A stretch of DNA of 64,000 bases, taken from NCBI GenBank assembly GCA_964019335.1, contig OZ025685.1:436001-500000 (forward strand), written 5' to 3'. Position 1 is the first letter of the stretch, and the number at the start of each line of letters is the position of its first letter. Source of the stretch: Diplonema japonicum. Taxonomy: Eukaryota; Euglenozoa; Diplonemea; Diplonemida; Diplonemidae. Positions 56,056 to 64,000 of the stretch are shown piece after piece. Both the position numbers and the translations under genes were made by a program. The notes beneath the pieces are model-generated. The model worked only from the letters and a program-made list of their open reading frames with translations, did no database searches and was not told the origin of the DNA.

Positions 56056-56190
56056 ATGAGTCTTGACTTCTTTAAGCAAAAGGGGAATGTTGGCAACGTA
56101 TTTTGCGGGTTATAAACTTCTCCAGATTTTCTACCCCCCCCCCCTCCCCCGGCATGTGCAAACAACGGCCAGCTCCTCTTTTCTTTTTTT
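56056..56190 (+). repeat. Dispersed repeat family, copy at 56.1 kb
   Basis: GAGTCTTGACTTC, GCAAAAGGGGAATGTTGGCA and GCATGTGCAAACAACGGCCA, then CTCCTCTTTT. It is longer than the 54.8-kb copy because of an internal C-rich insert. Confidence 0.6.
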
Positions 56191-56422
56191 TTTTAGTTTC
56201 CCTTTTCTTAACTTAAACTATGCGGTATGGCCTTTACTCTCTACATCTGTCCCTTTATTCTTCTCTCCCCCCTGTTTTTTTTTTTTTTTTTTTTTTCATT
56301 GTTACCCTGCCATGAGAAGTAAATAATCCCCCTTCCCCCCTCTTCTCCTCATCTGTCTTAAGTCTCAACTAATATTCCGCTTTCACTGCATTCTCCACTG
56401 CCAATATCCACAGCGCAGGGAA

Positions 56423-58375
56423 ATGGATGCTTGCATGTACATAGATGGGCAGCCTGTGAGCAGCTACACAGAGTACAAGAGAGCGGTGCAAGTGAGGAGT
56501 GAATTCGACGAAGAAAAGCCGTATGCTGCTGTGGTGCTGTTGGCCGATTCGCAGCTGATGTTCTGGAAGGAGGAGGGTCTGTGGTGGGTGAATAGGGTGA
56601 AATGCGAGCTCCCGTCGCGTGCCTTAGAGTATGACGGCGGAGAGGCTGCTATCAAAGCTTCTTACGTAGGTGTGGCAAACGGGGACCTGCCTGAGTTCTT
56701 TGAGCTTTTCGAAGCAGCCATGGAGTTGATAGGCATCACGGACTGCAAGCACATCCACCACCCGCCCACTGACGCTGAGCGAGCGCATCTAGAGCAGTCG
56801 GATGTAGTCCTACTCGCAGGTGGGGACATCCAGAAGGCTACCACCGCGTTCACCGACTACATCGGCGAGGCTATCAAGTGGCGTTACTACGACGGTGCTG
56901 TGGTCATCGGTGTTGGGACCTCGGCCACTCTCCTCGGCACGACCGCATGGAAGCACACCACCCCCACAGCCTACGACACCTTTAAGGGTCTTGGTCTTAT
57001 CCCTGTCATGGTCGGCCATGCAGCAGAAGTCCCTACCGTTGTTAAGCAAACCGGCTACGGCAGCGTTGCCCTCGGTCTGCACAAAGGCGGCGGAGTGCTC
57101 TTCAACACAGACGGCACCTTCGAACCCGTCAAAGAGATCATCACAGAAGTCCACTACCCATACACCGAAGACAGGGTCACCACTACCATGGTCGCACCTC
57201 CTGAGAAGGGCGAGGGCATCCTCGTCGCTGTCAAGAAGCTCGCTGCACGCATGGAGACCGCCAAGGCAAAGAAGGGCACTGGGGCAAACAACAGCACAGA
57301 GAGAGAGGTCGCCCCCAGTGTGGAGGAGGCGGAGATGGAGGTGGGTGCCGTGCACATCACACGCGCAGAAGGTATCAGGAACCTGGGCAACGATGCATTC
57401 AAGCAGGAGGACTTCAAGGAGGCCCTGAAGCTCTACCGGTCTGCCCTGTTGATCGACCGCACGAATGTGAAGACGGCACTCAACATATCCTTCACGTTGT
57501 TGAAGATGCAGAACCTGCCTGACGCCCTGAAGGCAGCGCACCACGCCATGTCGTTATCGTGCGGGAAGTCGGCGAAGGCGTGGTACCGGCGTGCTACTGT
57601 GCTGCTGGCCATGGGGAACACGCACCACGCGAAGCTGGACCTCATGGAGGCCTCAGCGCTGGCACCGTTGGACAGCACTGTGAAAGACCTTCTTGAAAAT
57701 GTGAACGAAAGGATTGAAGAGAATAAAGGCAGTAAAAGCGAGTTATTGAAGCCGACCACCAATGGTGTGCTTGAGGTTGTAGACGACATGGGGCTGCAGC
57801 TAAGCACGATTGAGGCGGAAGAGGAATGGAAAGCTCTAGAGACAGTGAGGGTGACGGGGTGCTGGTTGCGTGAGCATGGGTGCAAAGTGCTTTTAAGTGC
57901 AATGCGACTGAGTGATGTATTAGTAGAGGTAGACTTGAGGAACAACGCTATAGGCGATGCTGGTGTGCGGGAATTAATGGGTGCTGGCGTGTTCGGGTCG
58001 TTGGAGAAGCTCAACCTAAGCTTCAACAACATAACGGACAGTGCACTACCTGTCTTCACGCCCGACCTTGTCAAGCACTTAGATCTCTCTGGGAACAGGC
58101 TCACATTTGCTGCTGCCGCGCACTTCTGCCCGCAGACCCGCCACCCGACCGCTCTCACTCATTTGTCCCTTTCGCACCAACATCCCCCGCTGCGACATGA
58201 CTCCCTTTGGCGCCTTTTCCCCCCACCTGCGTCCAACCTTCAGGAGCTCGGTCTCTACGGCACGCCCGTTGACACGCCCACGGCCCACAGGCTCAAGATG
58301 CGTCTCAGGGAAACAAACTGCCTCATCATGGTCGGCAGTGACACTGCGCCAGATCAACATGCCCCTATGTACTGA
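56423..58375 (+). CDS. Peptidase-S51-like / TPR / LRR fusion protein
   Basis: 650 residues. The N-terminal domain (~10-250) resembles the dipeptidase E/cyanophycinase (S51) fold: YVGVANGDLPEFFELFEAAME, VVLLAGGDIQKA, and GVGTSATLLG where GxSAGA would hold the nucleophilic Ser. The middle (~310-430) has three TPR-like units (EGIRNLGNDAFKQEDFKEAL, KAWYRRATVLLAMG). The C-terminal part (~470-640) has leucine-rich repeats of the LxxLxLxxN type (LVEVDLRNNAIGDAGV, LEKLNLSFNNITD, HLDLSGNRLT). The nucleophile-containing loop is altered (SATL for SAGA), so activity is uncertain. Upstream CCACAG, nine bases before the ATG, could be a splice acceptor. Function unknown; a signalling or scaffold role is possible. 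Confidence 0.82.
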   Translation: MDACMYIDGQPVSSYTEYKRAVQVRSEFDEEKPYAAVVLLADSQLMFWKEEGLWWVNRVKCELPSRALEYDGGEAAIKASYVGVANGDLPEFFELFEAAMELIGITDCKHIHHPPTDAERAHLEQSDVVLLAGGDIQKATTAFTDYIGEAIKWRYYDGAVVIGVGTSATLLGTTAWKHTTPTAYDTFKGLGLIPVMVGHAAEVPTVVKQTGYGSVALGLHKGGGVLFNTDGTFEPVKEIITEVHYPYTEDRVTTTMVAPPEKGEGILVAVKKLAARMETAKAKKGTGANNSTEREVAPSVEEAEMEVGAVHITRAEGIRNLGNDAFKQEDFKEALKLYRSALLIDRTNVKTALNISFTLLKMQNLPDALKAAHHAMSLSCGKSAKAWYRRATVLLAMGNTHHAKLDLMEASALAPLDSTVKDLLENVNERIEENKGSKSELLKPTTNGVLEVVDDMGLQLSTIEAEEEWKALETVRVTGCWLREHGCKVLLSAMRLSDVLVEVDLRNNAIGDAGVRELMGAGVFGSLEKLNLSFNNITDSALPVFTPDLVKHLDLSGNRLTFAAAAHFCPQTRHPTALTHLSLSHQHPPLRHDSLWRLFPPPASNLQELGLYGTPVDTPTAHRLKMRLRETNCLIMVGSDTAPDQHAPMY

Positions 58376-58598
58376 CAAGGTCTCTGACAAAGTGTGGTAA
58401 TTCGAGATACGGTTGTCCCCCCCCCCCTTTTTTTTACAAAGAATTGAGAACTTATGGCTGTGGGTGTCGTCCCTCGTCAGCACATACACGGTACGCGGGT
58501 GGTGGTTTGGTTTTACACGTTTTTTTTTTTTTTTTGCTTCATTTTATTGTTTACCCTTTTCTTTGTATCACACCCTGCACCAAGCACCCAGCCCTAGC

Positions 58599-60605
58599 AT
58601 GTCGGAGACTAAGCCGCCTGATGCATCAGCGTACTGGCGCGCAGGACAACAATCATTGAAAAAGGGCGATCAACAACGAGGGATAGCGCTTTTACAGCAT
58701 GCAACCAAACTCGACAGCGGACATGCTGGCGCGTGGCTTAGTTTGGGTGTCGCACTAGCAGGTCTGGGGCAAACAGGGAGCGGAGCAGTATGCTTGGCCA
58801 TGGCCACTGTAAAGGCACAGGCAGACTCGCAGGGCAGGTGGCCAGACACGGTAGGCCCCGTTGCCAAGACCAACCTTCACTCGATGGCCACAAAGAACAT
58901 GCTGTGGCCCACCAATCTTGCATCTCGCCTGTCAGATCCATCCTACTCAAACTTCTTGGTGCGCTGCCTGCAGAAGCATCCATCGCTCCCCAATAGCCTG
59001 ACACTCGTCCACTCAACAGGCCTCGAGACCAAGACCCTCTGCACGGCCTTTCCTTCCCACACCGTTGCCACCGTCCAGACATCGCAGCTAATGAACCTCG
59101 TAGAGGCCAACATGTGTGCCAGCTGCAGCAACAAGGAGGTTGTCGACGAGATGCCCACCCCTACTGACAGCGAGCTGGTCGTGCTGGGAAGTTCTCGCTT
59201 TCCCGCCGTGCAAAGCTCAATGCCCGCATCTTGCGTGCCTGAAACGACAGTTGTTTACGGTTGCCTCGTGGAGTCGAAGGACTTGTGGGATCTCAACTTC
59301 GTGTCCGTGCAAAACCTGGAGACAGACACTGGGTGCAGTGATATGAGCGCGGCCTGTGAAGGTTTAAAAGGGCGGAGTCGGCCTGTTACGTCTTACAAGT
59401 GGGGTGTGAAGCAACTTAGCGAGAAGGTTGAGATGAAGGAGTACGGAAGCGGGGAGGGGTTTCATGGTGTGAAGACGAAGATAACGGTAACGCAGAAAGG
59501 GGAGTGCGCTGGGCTGTTGGTGTGGACAGGGTTCAGGCATAAGGGCGAGGAGTACGAACTGGGCCCTGACAAGGAAGTGCCGCACGTGGTACAATTTATG
59601 TTGTACAGGGACAGCGTGGTGAGTGTGGATGTCGACGATGAGGTAGGTGTCGACGTGCGACTCGACGGGGAGCAGCTGGAGTGCACCTTTGACGAAGTGG
59701 CACCGCAGCCTATCACACTAGACAGCAGGCTGCCCCCATATCATGCTGTCATGCTGAATGACACAGCCAGGACAGTTGCATACCGAGATGGCTTGCTGCA
59801 GGTTGCAGAGAAAAGTTCTTCATCATCGCTTGTTCTCGACCTGGGGTGCGGGACTGGCTTGCTTTCGGTTTTGGCAGCTAAAGCTGGTTTCCAGAACGTG
59901 GTGGCCGTCGAGAGGTTCCAGGAAATCGCAGACATTGCTGAGAAGCTCATCACGCAGAACGAGCTGCAGGACAGTATCAAATTAGTTGTCAAGCACAGCA
60001 CGGACATAGTTGTGGGAGAAGGTAGCGACATGCCGAAGCAAGCCGATGTGATGGTGCATGAGATCTTTGGCACCGACCCGCTGTCAGAAGGGTTTATACC
60101 TGCCTACAACGAAGCTGTGCGAAAGGGTCTGATCGGGAAGGGAACAGTATTCTGCCCTTGCAAATTCCGAGTGTGGGCCGCGGTGGCGTCGAGCGAGTCC
60201 CTCTGCAGGCAGGGAGGACTGCACAACGAGGCCACCTCATCGTTCATCATCCCCAGGAAGCTCGAGGAGGATGTAGCCAAGATTAAAGACGTGAAGTACC
60301 ACACCCAACCCGAAGTCGTGTGGGAGGTGGACCTGACTGGTGAGCTGCTTCCTATCAGCGGGTCTCGCAGCGTGACCCTCCCGTGTACGAACCCCTCCCC
60401 CACAGCTCATCTTGTCATCTATTGGTTCGACTTCTTGAACGGGGACAGCGCACTCTACTCGACACAGCCCACCGGAACACCCGCCACCCCCGTTGCACAC
60501 TGGGTGCATAATATCGAGCTCCTCCCTGAAGGGGTTGCTCCGTCAGAAGAAGGTTATGGCCTGAAGATGTCATGGGCGGCTGACAGAGTGATGTTCAGCG
60601 CGTGA
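58599..60605 (+). CDS. Protein arginine methyltransferase, PRMT7/9-like with N-terminal TPR
   Basis: 668 residues from ATG 58599. The first ~70 residues form TPR-like helices (ASAYWRAGQQSLKKGDQQRGIAL and GHAGAWLSLGVALAGLGQ). The methyltransferase core shows YHAVMLNDTARTVAYRDGL (PRMT entry motif), VLDLGCGTGLLSVLAAKAG (~412-430, SAM binding), VAVERFQEIADIA, and VMVHEIFGTDPLSEGF (~484-500), which supplies the two Glu of the double-E loop. WFDFLNGDSALYS near the end matches the C-terminal barrel. TPR plus PRMT is the PRMT9 layout. It likely methylates Arg in RNA-binding proteins. The stop lies only 71 bases before the next start. Confidence 0.88.
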   Translation: MSETKPPDASAYWRAGQQSLKKGDQQRGIALLQHATKLDSGHAGAWLSLGVALAGLGQTGSGAVCLAMATVKAQADSQGRWPDTVGPVAKTNLHSMATKNMLWPTNLASRLSDPSYSNFLVRCLQKHPSLPNSLTLVHSTGLETKTLCTAFPSHTVATVQTSQLMNLVEANMCASCSNKEVVDEMPTPTDSELVVLGSSRFPAVQSSMPASCVPETTVVYGCLVESKDLWDLNFVSVQNLETDTGCSDMSAACEGLKGRSRPVTSYKWGVKQLSEKVEMKEYGSGEGFHGVKTKITVTQKGECAGLLVWTGFRHKGEEYELGPDKEVPHVVQFMLYRDSVVSVDVDDEVGVDVRLDGEQLECTFDEVAPQPITLDSRLPPYHAVMLNDTARTVAYRDGLLQVAEKSSSSSLVLDLGCGTGLLSVLAAKAGFQNVVAVERFQEIADIAEKLITQNELQDSIKLVVKHSTDIVVGEGSDMPKQADVMVHEIFGTDPLSEGFIPAYNEAVRKGLIGKGTVFCPCKFRVWAAVASSESLCRQGGLHNEATSSFIIPRKLEEDVAKIKDVKYHTQPEVVWEVDLTGELLPISGSRSVTLPCTNPSPTAHLVIYWFDFLNGDSALYSTQPTGTPATPVAHWVHNIELLPEGVAPSEEGYGLKMSWAADRVMFSA

Positions 60606-60676
60606 GAAGGATATCGGTTTATTCAACCTGTACAGACACTCATCAATACACACAGGAAAAAGAAGAAGAAAAAAAA

Positions 60677-61834
60677 ATGCAGCAAGAACTGGTCGACGCG
60701 GCAATGGGCTTGTGCAAAGGTGTGCACTATGGACCGGGGAAGCTTTCGGTGCTTGGGGAAACATTAGAGGGGCTTAACGGTGAAGCTCTTGTATTTGTGG
60801 ACCAGAACGGGTTTGGACCGTGCGGTGCGGAGGCATACATGGAAGGGCTCGGGGAGGACCTGAAAAAAAAGTTCACCATTGTTCAGTTTGCAGGGAAGGC
60901 GTTGCCATTAGAATGCGTGGAGGAGCTGTACGAGGGCGTGAAGGAAAAGGCGAACGTAAAGCTCGTCGTCGCCATCGGAGGCGGCACCGTCATGGATCTC
61001 GCAAAATGCATCGCAGTCGCCCTGAGCACCAAGGCAGCCAGCGTCGACGACGTCGTGGAGAAGAAGGCAACGGGCAACACCATCGATTTACTCTTTGTAC
61101 CGACCACTGCAGGAACAGGCTCAGAGGCCACCACCTTCGCAGTGGTCTACAAGAACAAGGTAAAGCGTTCGGTTGACGAACCAGCTCTGCTGCCGGGATC
61201 CGTCATTCTCGATGAAAACCTTATCAAATCTCTCCCGAAGCCAGTTCTGTACACCACTGTACTAGATGCCCTGGCTCACTCTACTGAGTCAACATGGGCA
61301 CGTGGCGGGACTGACGAAAGCCGTGAATACGGACAGATGGCCATTAGGTGCATTTTAACCCACACCCTATCAGGCTACCAGCTCGGGTCGCACTTAGCAG
61401 GGAAGGCTATTAACATCTCACGCACGACCCTGTCCCACGCTATGTCGTATTTCATGTCAGCCCACCATGGTGTCCCGCACGGCACTGCTTGCTTCCTGAC
61501 GCTTCCTTATGTTGCGGAGTTCAATTACAAGGCGACGGAGGCCACATTGAGCCCGGGGTACACCATGGAAATGCTGGAGATGGCGTTTAAAAAGCTGTTC
61601 TCGGCATATGGAGTGGACACTGTCAAAGGGATGCAAGGGGTTCTCTTTGGGTTCATGGAGAAGTTCGGTATCTCGCCGGATTTGGCGTCGTATGGTGTTA
61701 CTGATGTTGAGACGCTTGCTGCAAACAGTATCACCCCGGGTAGGAGTGACAACAACCCCAGACAGGCTTCAGTTGAGGACTGTGCTATGATCCTGAGGGA
61801 GGTCCTTGTTAAGTCGGCGCCGAATGGGTTTTGA
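60677..61834 (+). CDS. Iron-containing alcohol dehydrogenase family protein
   Basis: 385 residues; the ATG at 60677 follows an A run. Motifs: VVAIGGGTVMDLAKCIAV (~97-114, NAD(P) binding, GGGSxxDxAK type), PTTAGTGSEATTF (~141), LDALAHSTESTWARGG (~195-210) and SAHHGVPHGTACFLTLPYVAEFN (~261-283). These provide the Asp, His, His, His metal ligands of group III dehydrogenases. Length is standard. It should be a cytosolic Fe2+- or Zn2+-dependent NAD(P) alcohol/aldehyde oxidoreductase. The family is common in bacteria and patchy in eukaryotes, so horizontal origin is possible, but base use looks like that of the neighbours. Confidence 0.92.
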   Translation: MQQELVDAAMGLCKGVHYGPGKLSVLGETLEGLNGEALVFVDQNGFGPCGAEAYMEGLGEDLKKKFTIVQFAGKALPLECVEELYEGVKEKANVKLVVAIGGGTVMDLAKCIAVALSTKAASVDDVVEKKATGNTIDLLFVPTTAGTGSEATTFAVVYKNKVKRSVDEPALLPGSVILDENLIKSLPKPVLYTTVLDALAHSTESTWARGGTDESREYGQMAIRCILTHTLSGYQLGSHLAGKAINISRTTLSHAMSYFMSAHHGVPHGTACFLTLPYVAEFNYKATEATLSPGYTMEMLEMAFKKLFSAYGVDTVKGMQGVLFGFMEKFGISPDLASYGVTDVETLAANSITPGRSDNNPRQASVEDCAMILREVLVKSAPNGF

Positions 61835-63214
61835 AAGAAATTTTAGTGTGATAATAATTTTTATTTTCTTACTTTCTCATCTTCCTCTCTTTCCTTCCGT
61901 CTTTCATCTATTTGGTCAGCGGGCCATAGCCGTTTTTTTTTTTTTTTTTTTTTGAAAATATGTATTCGTTGCGGAAAAGGTTTTCTTTCCGAGCGAAACA
62001 AAATATTTTCAAAAGATATTGTTTCGAGAGGTTTTTTTTGCTTCGTTGCACGCTTAACGCCACCTAGTGTTGCAATCAAAGCCCCATTTTTTCTTTTTTT
62101 GTTTCCTCCGGTTGCTCTCTCTTTTCTGTTGTCGGTGAGCACGCACACCGAAGTTTATCAGTTTTTTTTGTTTTTTGTTTTGCTTGAATAGTGAAAAGAC
62201 AAAACGAAAAAAAAAAAGAGAAAAAAACAAATATATTTGATGAATTGTTATTGCTAAAAAAAAAAAAGGAAAAAAAAAAAAAGAAAAGTTACAGAAGCAT
62301 TTTGGTTTTGTTTTTCTTTTTTTTCTTTTAAAGGGGGAAAGTTGGCAAACGTGTTTTCTTTCGTTTTTTCTTGTTTTTTTTTTCTTTTATGGAACTGGCA
62401 CGTACAAACACGGCCTCTTTTTTTATTTTATTTTTTTATTTTCTCGTGGGTGGATAAGATTTCCCTGCTTCTCTGACTTCTCTCTCTTGCACCGGAAGCA
62501 TCAAAAAAAGGAAAATTATTTTTCAATTTCTTTTTATATTTCATGTATGCGTCAAGCCTCGCAACTTGTTTTTACAAAAGGAGAAAGACAAATACCCCCC
62601 CCCCCCCCTTCTCTTTTCCCCTTTTAACCTGATACAGGATTGGTTTTTCTTTTTTCATGTTTTTTTTGACCATCGCGGATCCACCCTGCGAAAAAAGAAA
62701 AGTTCGCTCAAAAACGAATAAAAATAAATTGTTCTTTGAAGAAAGGGGAAGGAGGTGGTGAGCTCAAGAACAACATGGTTTATTGCAACCTTTTGGTGCA
62801 TCAGGTTAAAAAGGAGGGGAAGGGAAAAAAAAAGGGGGGGTAAAAAAACAATTCGTAACACAAAAAAAGAATATTATATTTTTAAGTCGCATGGGTATCT
62901 TCTTTCTAATCTCTCTCTCTCTTTTTTTTTTCTTTTATGTGGGCCGTTGCTAACCACTTCGTTTCCTATCATGGTGAACTTTTTTTTTTTCTTGTTTCCT
63001 TTTTTTTTTTTTTTTTTCCATCCTTTCCGACTTACCTCTTCTGGTCTACTGGAGGACTTCCCCTATGAATTCTGAACTGTCGATTTCTTTGGGCGCCCTT
63101 CTTTGGACGGACTCTCTTGATTTTCTTTTTTTTTTTTTTTTTTTTTTTTTTATACACACCCTCGCCTAGCTCAGCCACCTAAGAAAGAAAAAAAAGGGGG
63201 GGGGGGGGGGACAA
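61835..63214. other. 1.4-kb low-complexity intergenic region with dispersed repeats
   Basis: T, A and C runs; repeat-family blocks at 62229-62265 (shared with 13513-13550) and 62335-62425. A T run (63126-63150) and an A/G run (63183-63210) precede the last gene. No gene recognised. Confidence 0.55.
62229..62425 (+). repeat. Dispersed repeat family, copy at 62.3 kb
   Basis: AATATATTTGATGAATTGTTATTGCTAAAA-type block at 62229-62260 also occurs at 13513-13545. It is followed by AAGTTGGCAAACGTG (62340) and GGCACGTACAAACACGGCC (62397), blocks shared with the 56.1-kb copy. The order suggests that both block sets belong to one longer, decayed element. Confidence 0.55.
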
Positions 63215-64000
63215 ATGGAAGTTTTTGTCCGAGTGCTAGACTCCGCTGAGGTTGCTGAGGTAGAAGTTGAGGAACATGAAGATTGTTCAAAATTCCTTGA
63301 AAAGGTGTTGCATACACTGGACCTTGAACCGGAAGGCGTTGAAGTGTGGTTTGAAGGAGAGGAGATAAAGGACGTGGGGGACCCTTTGTCAGGGAAAGGA
63401 ATCCTCCCTGGAGACGAATTGGTTGTGAAGATGTCGTCCAAGGTCCTTGCTGCAAGAAGGCTGACAGAGATGGGGATCAACTACAAGAAGAACCAACGAT
63501 GGGACAATCAAATCACCAACCCTGATGTCCTCCGCCTTTTCATCACTGCAGAGGTTTCGTTCGACGTGAATAATTTTCTACGCACCGCACTAGGCCAGAA
63601 CAACATCCCTGTTCTCGAGGTACTCGCCTGCCTTCCCTGGAAGCAACGGTGGTCCAACTGGTACTGCATCACCGCAAAGGACATCCCTTCTTACTCGCGC
63701 AGTGTTGCAGCCCTCGAGATCGTCGTTGCCAAGCTGCACACTGAGTTCCCCAACATCAACCTCAAGACTGTGAAGCCCAACCTTTGCGCTGCGTTGGTAA
63801 GGCAGTACAGTTTGCACCCGTTCAGCGAGATTTTGGAGATGTGCTCTTTACTACTCGACGATGAGGGTCTCAGCCCAGCAGGGGACTGCATGGCCACCGC
63901 CATTTCCCAACCTTCAATGAGCATACTACAGTTCTTTGTCGGTAAGCTTCGGTGCAAGGAGGAAATCAACACCCCGAACCACGAAGGGGTACCGCCCTTG
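63215..64000 (+). CDS. Ubiquitin-like/ankyrin-type protein, 3' end cut by window edge
   Basis: 262 codons are open from ATG 63215 to the end of the window. The first ~75 residues have a ubiquitin-like pattern (MEVFVRVLDSAEVAEVEVEE, VEVWFEGEEI, ILPGDELVVKM). A linker ARRLTEMGI follows, then helical pairs of ankyrin-like repeats (VLRLFITAEVSFDVNNFLRTAL, IPVLEVLACLPWKQRW, VAALEIVVAKLH, ISQPSMSILQFFVGKL). The layout mirrors the 176-residue gene at 32696 but is longer. A G/A-rich tract directly precedes the ATG. Function unknown; probably a protein-binding adaptor. Confidence 0.7.
   Translation, partial: MEVFVRVLDSAEVAEVEVEEHEDCSKFLEKVLHTLDLEPEGVEVWFEGEEIKDVGDPLSGKGILPGDELVVKMSSKVLAARRLTEMGINYKKNQRWDNQITNPDVLRLFITAEVSFDVNNFLRTALGQNNIPVLEVLACLPWKQRWSNWYCITAKDIPSYSRSVAALEIVVAKLHTEFPNINLKTVKPNLCAALVRQYSLHPFSEILEMCSLLLDDEGLSPAGDCMATAISQPSMSILQFFVGKLRCKEEINTPNHEGVPPL

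Larger units (their letters stand above)
54092..56422. other. 2.3-kb gene-free region with dispersed repeats and homopolymers
   Basis: It includes G runs (54352-54368, 54949-54980), a C run (55443-55466) and three dispersed-repeat copies (54634-54672, 54829-54910, 56056-56190). The segment 54370-54570 has ordinary composition and a 57-codon minus-strand frame of doubtful meaning. Nothing else was recognised. The last 60 bases before the next ATG contain TCCACAG, a possible splice acceptor. Confidence 0.55.

Noticed and set aside
60677..61834. Recent bacterial transfer of the iron-dependent dehydrogenase gene
   Set aside because: The family is patchy in eukaryotes, but codon and base use look like the neighbours, and no phylogeny can be done here.
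1..64000. tRNA, full-length rRNA or CRISPR loci
   Set aside because: No T-loop GGTTCGAAT context outside coding sequence (one chance match at 45694 inside the BEACH gene), no rRNA beyond the two 40-bp motifs, and no regularly spaced direct repeats.

Overview
This is a nuclear window from a unicellular eukaryote with eukaryote-only families: a 3132-residue BEACH/WD40 protein, TM9SF1, an RJL-type Rab GTPase, PX proteins and a PRMT. All 25 or so genes, including two weak small ones, lie on the + strand, densely packed (as little as 53-71 bases from stop to next start) and mostly intronless. The 13 introns that can be resolved are only 35-63 nt long; all are GT-AG and 11 of 13 begin GTAT. One-strand gene order, few and tiny cis-introns, and AG sites just upstream of many starts fit a euglenozoan-type polycistronic cluster with spliced-leader trans-splicing, perhaps a diplonemid. 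That placement is inference; no spliced-leader gene, rRNA or tRNA gene was found to confirm it. Intergenic DNA is dominated by homopolymer runs: T, C or G runs between genes, and A or A/G runs immediately before start codons.

Layout. 1-8 kb: end of a coiled-coil RING protein, a secreted purple acid phosphatase, a large single-pass membrane protein, a tandem-PX protein. 9.8-15 kb: two small weak ORFs, an RJL GTPase, an RNF32-like double-RING/IQ protein, a histidine-phosphatase-family protein and a second ACP5-like phosphatase. 15-20 kb: two secreted CAP-domain proteins whose 3' halves are almost identical. 20-22.7 kb: no gene, but a long palindrome and a 0.6-kb element with terminal inverted repeats. 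22.7-28 kb: a 1759-residue coiled-coil protein. 28.3-32.4 kb: a multidomain PIP-kinase-like protein that lacks key catalytic residues. 32.7-41.3 kb: a ubiquitin-like/ankyrin protein, a decayed 1.5-kb element, an AlkB dioxygenase, two unrecognised genes and TM9SF1. 42.9-52.5 kb: the BEACH protein. 52.8-61.8 kb: a kelch protein, an S51-like/TPR/LRR fusion, a TPR-PRMT and an iron-dependent alcohol dehydrogenase. 63.2 kb to the end: a second ubiquitin-like/ankyrin gene, cut by the window edge.

The genes do not form one pathway. Several point to endomembrane and phosphoinositide biology (PX, PIPK-like, BEACH, TM9SF1) and two to families associated with cilia (RJL, RNF32). The most notable observations are the PIPK-like pseudokinase fusion, the homogenised CAP pair, the micro-intron class, two TIR elements, a dispersed degenerate repeat family, and a duplicated 40-bp sequence that resembles the antisense of the 3' end of small-subunit rRNA.
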